Assembly (NCBI GenBank): GCA_003288255.1
Contig: CP026600.1
Span: 1,488,001 to 1,552,000 of the forward strand
Length of the DNA: 64,000 bases
DNA from: Clostridiaceae bacterium 14S0207
Lineage (GTDB): Bacteria > Bacillota > Clostridia > Clostridiales > Clostridiaceae
Direction: 5' to 3'
In this document: positions 57,095 to 64,000 of the stretch, piece after piece
Layout of the letters: each line of letters opens with the position of its first letter
Position numbering within the stretch: position 1 is the stretch's first letter
Notes under the pieces: model-generated
Told to the model about the DNA's origin: nothing
The model's input: the letters and a program-made list of their open reading frames with translations, nothing else
Database searches by the model: none
Program-made: the position numbers and the translations under genes

Positions 57095-57526
57095 TTATTT
57101 TATATTTTTCCAAAACATTCTTGATGCACTAGGATTCCAACCTGGTTGGGCATAATGAAATCTTTTACACTCATAAAATTTACCTTTATATAAAGCAACT
57201 TTCCCCTTTTTATATGGTATTTTTTGATTTTGTGTTAAGCTTTCATCAACTGTCCATTCTCTTATATCTAACTTTTCCCAAAACATTGGTGCCACAGAAG
57301 GTTTAAAAACTTCATGAGGATAATGAGCTCTCTTACATTTATATACGCCATTATCATGTATTACAACTTGTCCCTTTGTATATAATGTTTTTTGACTTTG
57401 AGTTAAACTACTTTTACTATTCCAAGTAGAAATATCATTTTGCATTGCTGAAATAGTAGAAACATTTATACTACATAATATTGTAGTACTTAAAAGTACA
57501 GAAGTTAAAATTTTTGATTTTTTCAT
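57095..57526 (-). CDS. Secreted protein with two carbohydrate-binding (ChiC-type) repeats
   Basis: 143 residues from the ATG at 57526, with GGGGAG nine bases upstream; an in-frame ATG at 57547 overlaps that RBS region. After a signal peptide (about 1-28) come two ~48-residue repeats: W...SSLTQSQKTLYTKGQVV...Y.CKRAHYPHE...W and W..DESLTQNQKIPYKKGKVA..FYECKRFHYAQPGW, the pattern of CBM5/12-like domains. They bind chitin or cellulose, or perhaps wall glycans. No catalytic domain. Confidence 0.75.
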   Translation of the reverse strand: MKKSKILTSVLLSTTILCSINVSTISAMQNDISTWNSKSSLTQSQKTLYTKGQVVIHDNGVYKCKRAHYPHEVFKPSVAPMFWEKLDIREWTVDESLTQNQKIPYKKGKVALYKGKFYECKRFHYAQPGWNPSASRMFWKNIK

Positions 57527-57789
57527 AAAATACTTCTCCCCTAACATAAAATTTCTATTAGGTCGGTTGCACTACTAACTCAGTATAATTCAAGTGCCCA
57601 CATAAAAGTTATACTTCATAGTTTCCTGACAATATTATAAATGAAATCCACATAAAATTAAAGTAATATTGTGAAAATTAAGGTAATATTTTTCTTTTTA
57701 TTTGTATGATTTAACATGTTCTTGAATATTTATCATTCTGTACTATAATAAAATAAGTTTTTATCAAATTTACTTTAATTCTTATATTT

Positions 57790-58533
57790 CTAATCTTTAT
57801 TATTAAAATTTTCTTTAAGTTTTTCTTTTGCAATATCTAACCCTAAACTAGCAGCCTTTTTATACAGCTCAAGAGATTTTTCTTTATTTTGATCAACGCC
57901 ATCACCGATATAATATATTTCACCCAAATTAAATAAGGCATACGGATTATCTTTGTTTGCTGCATTAGTATACCATTTTATAGCTTGTTTTATATCCTTG
58001 TAGCCATCCTCATTAAAATCATATATATAAGCTAAATTACATTGTGCATTAGTATGACCTTGTTTAGCTGCTAAAGAATACCATTTTATAGCATTCTTAA
58101 TGTTTTTCTCTATTCCCTTTCCTTCACTATACATGTATCCTACGTTAAATTGAGAATTAACATCTCCATGTGCTGCTGCCCTAAGTGACCACTTAAAAGC
58201 TTTTTTTAAATCTTTTGGTACATCTTTTCCTACCATGTACATATAAGCTAAATTACATTCCGCTTTTGAATAGTTTTGTTCTGCTGAAGAAGTATACCAT
58301 ATAATAGCTTTTTTTATGTTTTTAGTAACATATATACCTTTATGATAATAACATCCTAGGTTAAATTGTGCTACTTTATCCCCTTTAAGTGCAGATTTTT
58401 TACAAATATCAAATTGGTTCTCTTCATTATTTATAGTTTTTTCTTTATAGTTTTCTAATTTAATATCTTCTTTTTCTAAATCACTTTTCTCTTCATTTGA
58501 TAAATTTTCTTCTATATCATTGAATATCATCAT
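57790..58533 (-). CDS. Sel1-repeat (TPR-like) protein
   Basis: 247 residues. A charged N-terminus (about 1-50) is followed by five Sel1 repeats of 36 residues (A.FNLGCYYHKGIYVTKNIKKAIIWYTSSAEQ and so on, about 55-235), which form an alpha-solenoid for protein binding. No signal peptide. The partner is unknown; it stands alone between unrelated genes. Confidence 0.85.
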   Translation of the reverse strand: MMIFNDIEENLSNEEKSDLEKEDIKLENYKEKTINNEENQFDICKKSALKGDKVAQFNLGCYYHKGIYVTKNIKKAIIWYTSSAEQNYSKAECNLAYMYMVGKDVPKDLKKAFKWSLRAAAHGDVNSQFNVGYMYSEGKGIEKNIKNAIKWYSLAAKQGHTNAQCNLAYIYDFNEDGYKDIKQAIKWYTNAANKDNPYALFNLGEIYYIGDGVDQNKEKSLELYKKAASLGLDIAKEKLKENFNNKD

Positions 58534-58765
58534 AAAAAATACCTCACATATATTAACCTCTATTTTAGGTATATTAAGTAAAATTTCAATATATGCTTTA
58601 TATATCTTTCTTTACATTAATTTTAAATATAATATATGCTTCAATGCAAATTTCTAAAATACACTGTACTTCGCAGAACATTCTTGCCACTATAAAGTTT
58701 GTGAAAATTTATTGATATACTCTTAAGTATTATTTTAACAATATTGTTTAAAATCTAATTTAGAC

Positions 58766-59002
58766 TTAATGATAATATTTCATAAAAATTATAGCTAAAA
58801 ATAAAGAAATTATACCGAATATTTTAAGTGATTTTTCAAATTTTTCCTCTTTAGCTTTATCATATACCTGAAAAGTTTTATCTAAAGATTTTTCTTCTTT
58901 GTTTATTTGCCTTTTTTCTATAACTTTTTCTTCTTTTTTTATGTTTTTTTCTTTAATGTTATAATTAGTACAAGGCCTTTTATTATGTTGTTCATTATCC
59001 AT
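58766..59002 (-). CDS. Hypothetical tail-anchored small protein
   Basis: 78 residues: a Lys/Glu-rich, coiled-coil-like N-terminal part and a single hydrophobic helix at the end (about 58-74, KIFGIISLFLAIIFMKYYH). No family recognised. RBS AGGGGAG upstream of the ATG supports it as real. Confidence 0.5.
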   Translation of the reverse strand: MDNEQHNKRPCTNYNIKEKNIKKEEKVIEKRQINKEEKSLDKTFQVYDKAKEEKFEKSLKIFGIISLFLAIIFMKYYH

Positions 59003-59257
59003 AAAAAATTCTCCCCTTACATAAATTATTTGTTTAAATCTCTATGAAATTTATGTATTATAATTTATACTATGTACATTCTTATATTAAATTATTATAA
59101 TTGTGAAAAATAAAACTTGTCAAACAAATATAAGTTAATAAAAACCTTTTAGTATTCAAATACAGCCTTTTAAATAAATTACTTAACAAAAAAAGGACTA
59201 AACCAATGAATATGGCCTAATCCTTAAATAATTCATAACTTTCATTAATTTTTTTGC
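59003..59257. other. Gap with terminator
   Basis: About 255 bases with a terminator-like hairpin (59190-59226: AAGGA arms plus CCA/TGG; minus strand ends in T7). No open frame with an RBS. Confidence 0.5.
59190..59226 (-). terminator. Terminator downstream of the methyltransferase/FtsX remnant
   Basis: On the minus strand AAGGATTAGGCCAT...TGGTTTAGTCCTT, followed by TTTTTTT. Confidence 0.6.
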
Positions 59258-59490
59258 TTATTCTGCACTTTTAAGTGATTCTATCATATCTATTTCATCA
59301 AATTTTTTATACATAACTAAATTTATAATTATTGAAAATTCTATAGTAAGTAATACTGAATATACAAAATAACTAGGCTGAACTTTTCTTAAAAACAGTA
59401 ATATACTAGTTTCTATAGTTAGAATTATAAATTCATTAAGAACTATTCCTAATAATATACCAATAATATTACCTATAATTATTTTTATTC
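59258..59490 (-). pseudogene. C-terminal remnant of an FtsX-like ABC permease
   Basis: A minus-strand frame (overlapping the end of the methyltransferase gene in another frame) reads GNIIGILLGIVLNEFIILT, two membrane segments, and ends YKKFDEIDMIESLKSAE. This is the characteristic end of FtsX/MacB-type permeases (DxxxMIESLKSAE). No start remains, so the rest of the gene has been lost. Confidence 0.7.
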
Positions 59491-60225
59491 TTTTACTGCC
59501 ATAATTTTATAAACAGGAATCTCCATTCCTTTAGTCTTTTTCACAAAGTCTTGTAGATTTTCTTCTTCTTTAATTAATCCTTGTATGATCTCTAAATTTT
59601 TCATCCTATTTAATAATATTTTAAATCTATAATTAAAAAACTCTAAGCAATCTTCTCCTAATATTCGTTCCGGACTACTTTCTACTTTTACATCTTTAAA
59701 CTCCAAAATTTCCAAAATATCTTTTAAAATTTCAGGTTCTATTTCGTTGTATGGTAACTCACCTAAAAACATATTTACTGATTTTAATAATCTCCATTTT
59801 TTTGCCCATACTTCTTGCATAGGATTATTAATATCTGTTATAGGATATTCTTCCTCTATATATAATTTCCCTCCCACTTTTAAAACTTTTTTAAATTTAT
59901 TTAATGCTATAACACCTCTTCCACTTCTAGAATTAATTGCACATATAGTATAATTACAAACTATAAAATCTATTGAATCTTCTTCTATACCAGCTAACTC
60001 ACAAGCATCTGTTCTAACAAAAGAGACTGGTACTTTATAATTACTTATTTTTTCTTTTATACTTTCAAAATTGCCATCATATATATCTGTAGTTATAAGT
60101 TTAGCTCCATTAAAATTTTGTAGAATTTTTACTAATTCTATGGTAGTGCCTCCTCTTCCTGTTCCAATTTCTAATACAACCTTATCCGTAAAATCAAAGT
60201 TATAAAGATCTATTACGTTATCCAT
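59485..60225 (-). CDS. Class I SAM-dependent methyltransferase
   Basis: 246 residues from the ATG at 60225, with GGAGG five bases upstream; an in-frame ATG at 60264 has no RBS. SAM-binding motif I VVLEIGTGRGGTTIE (about 15-29), motif II region TDIYDG, and a core up to about 180. It is the third gene of the MerR-methyltransferase/MFS/methyltransferase unit. Substrate unknown; modification of a drug or small metabolite is possible. Confidence 0.8.
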   Translation of the reverse strand: MDNVIDLYNFDFTDKVVLEIGTGRGGTTIELVKILQNFNGAKLITTDIYDGNFESIKEKISNYKVPVSFVRTDACELAGIEEDSIDFIVCNYTICAINSRSGRGVIALNKFKKVLKVGGKLYIEEEYPITDINNPMQEVWAKKWRLLKSVNMFLGELPYNEIEPEILKDILEILEFKDVKVESSPERILGEDCLEFFNYRFKILLNRMKNLEIIQGLIKEEENLQDFVKKTKGMEIPVYKIMAVKE

Positions 60226-60349
60226 AATTTCCTCCATTAAAATATTATTAATTAAAGAATACATTAAAATTATACAGAATTTTTAGTTAATTTTCTATAT
60301 AACTTTAATAACTTTTATTAGTTTATATAGTATAGTTCATATATCCATT

Positions 60350-61576
60350 TTACTCTTTTAAAAATTTAATTGGAGATACGGAAATTAAAAGAGTTACTAA
60401 AATTAATAAACTTATGAATAAAAATATATTTTTAATCTTATATAAATCTATAAGAAATCCTAATAATGGAGACAAAATTCCATAAATTATAGATTTAAAT
60501 AAACTTTGTATAGAAATCATAGTTGATCTAGTTTCAGAACTTATGTTTTTATTTAAAAAGTTACTATACATTGGTACTGAATATCCCCAAAGAGAATATA
60601 TTATAACAGCCATTAATATCACAACATATAAATTACTTGTACATGCAAGAACAAAATAAGCTAAACTAAAAACTATAGGTATACTATATAATGATTGTTT
60701 AATTCCTATAATTTCTTCTATATAGGGATATAATCTAGATATTAAAGAACTTACCAAATTTAATATTCCAAAAATCACACCAAACCAAAGTACATTTAAT
60801 TTTATATCTTTAAATAGTATTTGAAATTGCCAAGTTACTAACAGAAAATATGAAAATAAAAATGCTCCATAAAACATAATGTTTATTAAATATTTTTCAT
60901 ACTTTAACATCTTAAAACTTTTAAGTATTGTATTACAGTTAGAACTTAAAAAGCTAGAATTTTGTTTACTTTTAATTTCTAATTTTACTTCATCAAAAGA
61001 TCTTATAGAAATATATGCACTTACAAATGCTACAAAAGTGCTAATATACGGCAAACTTTTATTTATGCTATATAAAATTCCACCTATAATCCCAGTGGCT
61101 GAAAATGAAAAAAATATCAAACTATTTGCTCTAGCAGCTACATTTGTAAATATATTTTCTCTATTATAAAATTTTAAATAATCATACATTAACGCATCTG
61201 CTGCACCTGACTCCAATACTTCGCCTAAACCAAAACATATAGTTGAAAGTATTATTGCTATATATCCTAATACATTTATTCTTTTTGAAAATAATGATAA
61301 TATAACTAATAGAAATAAACTTATAATTTTAAATATAATACTAATAATTAATGTCTTTTTCCTTCCTATATTATCTGCAAAAGAACCCGAAGGAACTTCT
61401 AGTAAAAACTTTACTAAGGATAATATAGAAAAGAATAACATTACTATACTATAAGGAACCCCTAATTCATTATAAAATATAATAAATATAGGTAAATAAA
61501 ATAAAGCTCTAGAAAAGCACATATATATTAAATACCTATTTATGTTAGTTGTTATATTTTTCTGTTTCATACGCAT
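60350..61576 (-). CDS. MFS transporter
   Basis: 408 residues with about twelve membrane segments and motif A-like SFADNIGRKKTLI in loop 2-3 (about 68-80). The family is the drug:proton antiporter-like type. It lies 18 bases after the MerR-methyltransferase gene and precedes the second methyltransferase, so it is probably an exporter for a compound handled by them. The ATG at 61570 (third codon) has better spacing from AAAGGG. Confidence 0.85.
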   Translation of the reverse strand: MRMKQKNITTNINRYLIYMCFSRALFYLPIFIIFYNELGVPYSIVMLFFSILSLVKFLLEVPSGSFADNIGRKKTLIISIIFKIISLFLLVILSLFSKRINVLGYIAIILSTICFGLGEVLESGAADALMYDYLKFYNRENIFTNVAARANSLIFFSFSATGIIGGILYSINKSLPYISTFVAFVSAYISIRSFDEVKLEIKSKQNSSFLSSNCNTILKSFKMLKYEKYLINIMFYGAFLFSYFLLVTWQFQILFKDIKLNVLWFGVIFGILNLVSSLISRLYPYIEEIIGIKQSLYSIPIVFSLAYFVLACTSNLYVVILMAVIIYSLWGYSVPMYSNFLNKNISSETRSTMISIQSLFKSIIYGILSPLLGFLIDLYKIKNIFLFISLLILVTLLISVSPIKFLKE

Positions 61577-61594
61577 CCCTTTTTTAAATATATT

Positions 61595-62755
61595 TTATTT
61601 TATAGCTTCAAAAATCCCAGCTTTTGTGGTAATTGAAATTCTTTTATTAATATCAATATACTTTTGTACATATTGTTGAAATGCCTTTCTTTTTTCTCCA
61701 ACCAATGTATCTCTTCCTTTTATAGACGAAGCCTTATAAGAAACTACTGATTCTGCATTATCTACTAGTATCCTCCCTTCAAGAATATTTAAATTTATTT
61801 TACTAAAATATATTTTAAGTACATCTTGTCCATGTTCTAAATCAAATCTATTACACATACCGTTATTATGTAATCCAAGCTTAGAGTCAAATTTTTCTAT
61901 AAGTTCATTTAATTCACTCATTGCATCTTTTGAATTAGTTGTTAAATATAACTTTCCCCCTTTGACAAGAACTCTTTTTATTTCAGCTAAGGCCTTTTCT
62001 ATATCAGGTACAAGATATAACATATGTCTCGCAATGATAACATCAAAACTTTCATTTTTATATGGAATATGCTGTGCATCAATTTTTTCATATTGAAAGT
62101 TATATTTTATATCCTTTAAGTTTTGTTTTGTACTAAATATCATATTTTCACAAAGATCGGATAAAATTATATTCCAATTTTTTTTTATATTTTTACTATT
62201 CTTATACCATAGTTCCCCTGTTCCACATCCAAGTTCTAATATTCTTGCATTTTTAGGAATTCTCATGTTATCATAACACCATTGATGCCAATCTATTTTA
62301 TTTACATTATAACTATGAAATTTCTTTCTTAAATTTAAATTTTCTTCCGTTTTATACTGTTGTATAATATTATTTTCCATATTAGTCATTTTGATAATAT
62401 CAATAAGTTTGTCTGTTTCTAAACATCCTTTATTTTTTATTTGATTTTCCGTCTTCTGTAAAACACCTATAACCGATTCTATATGTCTTTTTTTATTTTC
62501 TAAATATTCTCTTTGAATCTTAATTATATCTTCTAAGTTTTCACCTGTTTCACATAAAATTTTATGAATTTCTTCTAGGGATAATCCAAGAAATTTTAAA
62601 GTAGTAATCTGTTGCAGTCTAAAAAAATCTTCTTCACTATAAAGTCTATATCCTGAACTACTTTTCTTTAATGGTTTTAATAAACCAATTTTATCATAAT
62701 ACCGTAATGTCCTTATTGTTACACCTGCTCTTTCTGCAAACTCACCTATTTTCAA
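61595..62755 (-). CDS. MerR-type regulator fused to SAM methyltransferase
   Basis: 386 residues. Residues 1-70 are a MerR winged helix (MKIGEFAERAGVTIRTLRYYDKIGLLKPLKKSSSGYRLYSEEDF); a coiled coil follows to about 125. From about 150 there is a class I methyltransferase (ARILELGCGTGELW, about 172; VLVKGGKLYLTTN). The fusion suggests a regulator whose effector is also the enzyme's substrate, or a self-resistance protein. It leads a three-gene unit with an MFS exporter and a methyltransferase. RBS AGGGAGGG precedes the ATG. Confidence 0.85.
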   Translation of the reverse strand: MKIGEFAERAGVTIRTLRYYDKIGLLKPLKKSSSGYRLYSEEDFFRLQQITTLKFLGLSLEEIHKILCETGENLEDIIKIQREYLENKKRHIESVIGVLQKTENQIKNKGCLETDKLIDIIKMTNMENNIIQQYKTEENLNLRKKFHSYNVNKIDWHQWCYDNMRIPKNARILELGCGTGELWYKNSKNIKKNWNIILSDLCENMIFSTKQNLKDIKYNFQYEKIDAQHIPYKNESFDVIIARHMLYLVPDIEKALAEIKRVLVKGGKLYLTTNSKDAMSELNELIEKFDSKLGLHNNGMCNRFDLEHGQDVLKIYFSKINLNILEGRILVDNAESVVSYKASSIKGRDTLVGEKRKAFQQYVQKYIDINKRISITTKAGIFEAIK

Positions 62756-63093
62756 ATTTTTTCCCTCCCTTTAAAAATATTTTAAACCCTCTTCTTACTA
62801 GAGAGTCAACTCAAATTTCAATATATTTAAATAATGATTTTACATAATAATATAAATCTGCTTTAGATTTTAATGATTAATAATTTATAATTTATTACAA
62901 GATATTTATATTATACAGAATATTTATTCAATTATCCTTAAAAAATTTTTTATTTATAGAGCTAACTTATAATAAGTTTATAATAATAAAATATCGAATA
63001 CAAAGTATTATACTATACTAAGTATTCGATATACATTACAGTTTATTTAATAGAAATTTATTTTTTCTTAATTTTATAAAAATCTATAATATT
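62756..63093. other. Gap with terminator
   Basis: About 340 bases: the promoter region of the MerR fusion gene on the right of its start (MerR-type operator not identified) and the terminator of the next surface protein gene (62991-63032). No gene. Confidence 0.5.
62991..63032 (-). terminator. Terminator of the partial surface protein gene
   Basis: ATATCGAATAC (62991-63001) with GTATTCGATAT (63022-63032), 20-base loop; minus strand continues TTTATTATT. 62 bases after the gene end. Confidence 0.75.
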
Positions 63094-64000
63094 TTACTTA
63101 ACTAATTCTACAGTTGTACCAAAATTATTAGCTATTTTTTGTGTTAATATAACTCTCGAATTAGATTCATCTAACTCAATTTTAAAATATTTAGTAAAAG
63201 ATGCGTTAGCTCTAAATACATTTTCTACTTTTTTAGCTATATCACTAGTACTATCTCCCTTTTTAACATCTACAGAAACTGTACCTATAGTTACATTTAC
63301 ATTAGTTCCCTTAAGCTTTAAAGTAATTGTTTCATCCTTACTTGCACCTTCAGTTATTGTAACATGACACTTCTCTTTTACTCTTGATTTACCTAAATCC
63401 CCTATTCTTTCATCATATTGTAAAAATTCAATTTCATCTGTTCCTAATGCCAAGTTATTAACATTTTCCTTAATTTCTTTACATTCAAATTTAACACTTG
63501 CACCTTTTTCTTCTATTACTACATATCCAGTTTCAAACTTCCAATTTGGATCATTTTCAAGTGCTTTTAAAATTTTACTTTTTATACTACCTGAATCATC
63601 TCCAATTACTAAGTTTATTAACTTACCTACAACAGTAATTGTTTGATTTTTAGTTAGTTTTTTACCTGCAATTTTAAATGCTAAATATCCCTGCTGATTT
63701 GTAGCTTGTCTACCTATTACAAATTTATCTACTAATTCACTTTTTATTTCTACTTCTTTGCTTTTTTGTATAACTTCATTTTTTATTGTATTTACCTTTA
63801 CCTCGAACATTATACGAGTTTGTTTACTCTGACTACTTTCTCTAGCCGCTAATATACATACTTTTACTGTATCATTAACCTCTTTATTATCTCTTACTTT
63901 TATTTTTAATATATCATTTTCATCAATTGATAAACTTAATATATTAGTTTTTCCTATTTGTGCTATAACATTATATAATATTCGTTCACCATCTTCTACT
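63094..64000 (-). CDS. Surface/secreted protein with the 220-residue repeat module (5' end outside window)
   Basis: The minus-strand frame is open to base 64000, so at least 302 residues are coded here and the N-terminus is missing; an ATG at 63810 is internal. The last ~220 residues form one copy of the module also present twice in the 928-residue protein: VEIKSELVDKFVIGRQATN, ITVVGKLINLVIGDDSGSIKSKI, EDPNW-like ENDPNWKFETGYVV, and QKIANNFGTTVELVK at the end. The part before it (ILSLSIDENDILKIKVRDNKEVNDTVKVCILA) is beta-rich. It is probably a cell-surface or secreted protein of the same family. Confidence 0.75.
   Translation of the reverse strand, partial: VEDGERILYNVIAQIGKTNILSLSIDENDILKIKVRDNKEVNDTVKVCILAARESSQSKQTRIMFEVKVNTIKNEVIQKSKEVEIKSELVDKFVIGRQATNQQGYLAFKIAGKKLTKNQTITVVGKLINLVIGDDSGSIKSKILKALENDPNWKFETGYVVIEEKGASVKFECKEIKENVNNLALGTDEIEFLQYDERIGDLGKSRVKEKCHVTITEGASKDETITLKLKGTNVNVTIGTVSVDVKKGDSTSDIAKKVENVFRANASFTKYFKIELDESNSRVILTQKIANNFGTTVELVK

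Noticed and set aside
1-64000. CRISPR array, rRNA or tRNA genes
   Set aside because: No regularly spaced repeat units, no CCA-ended cloverleaf and no rRNA motifs were seen.

Overview
The window is very AT-rich, protein-dense DNA of a low-GC Gram-positive anaerobe. Strong AGGAGG-type ribosome binding sites, frequent TTG/GTG starts, intrinsic terminators with U-tracts, a T-box leader, an LPQTG sortase anchor, Fur boxes and no rRNA, tRNA or CRISPR all fit the genus Clostridium (sensu stricto). The species cannot be fixed from sequence alone. Most of the window looks chromosomal, with a large accessory and decaying component.

Layout. 0-10 kb is ordinary chromosome: the polyamine importer potABCD (potA cut by the window edge), a CBS protein, oligoendopeptidase F, a DUF378 membrane protein, purB, a tyrosine recombinase behind two strong palindromes, and a zinc-ribbon protein. 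10-21 kb holds a GltD-like/CCG fusion oxidoreductase, a MATE exporter, an AraC regulator, a broken MATE and PEP-synthase-like operon with a Fur-like promoter, and small unknown genes. 21.6-25 kb holds a PLD/helicase/DUF3427 protein, a HIT protein and the stump of an FtsZ-like gene. The same three genes occur again as badly decayed remnants at 31.9-32.4 kb, and a full-length FtsZ-like gene sits at 39.5-40.4 kb. In between lie a UPF0316 protein with an attenuator-like leader, a PucR/M20 hydrolase/MFS catabolic unit, and a PD-(D/E)XK-DUF5655 nuclease.

32.5-45 kb carries a secreted protein with a duplicated 275-residue module, an archaeal-type aspartyl-tRNA synthetase under a T-box with two antiterminator/terminator units, a SWIM protein, and a large Fur-regulated NEAT-LRR-NEAT surface protein whose LPQTG anchor is out of frame. 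45-50 kb is an ECF-sigma/ABC-2 exporter operon. 50-55 kb is a damaged ABC-exporter/AraC cluster in which a deletion joins two divergent genes, plus an Rsm22-like methyltransferase. A complete group IIC intron follows a terminator hairpin at 55.1-57.1 kb. 57-64 kb holds carbohydrate-binding and Sel1 proteins, a MerR-methyltransferase fusion with an MFS exporter and a second methyltransferase, and a partial surface protein carrying the same module as the 32.5 kb gene.

Themes: iron-responsive surface and export genes (three Fur-like sites), repeated or duplicated modules in various stages of decay, and many single-base frameshifts in A/T runs that are either real pseudogenes or assembly errors. 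The most unusual candidates are the FtsZ-like paralogue lacking the GTP-binding glycine loop with its duplicated helicase-HIT neighbourhood, the double-antiterminator T-box, and the phase-variation-like frameshift in the haem-type surface protein.
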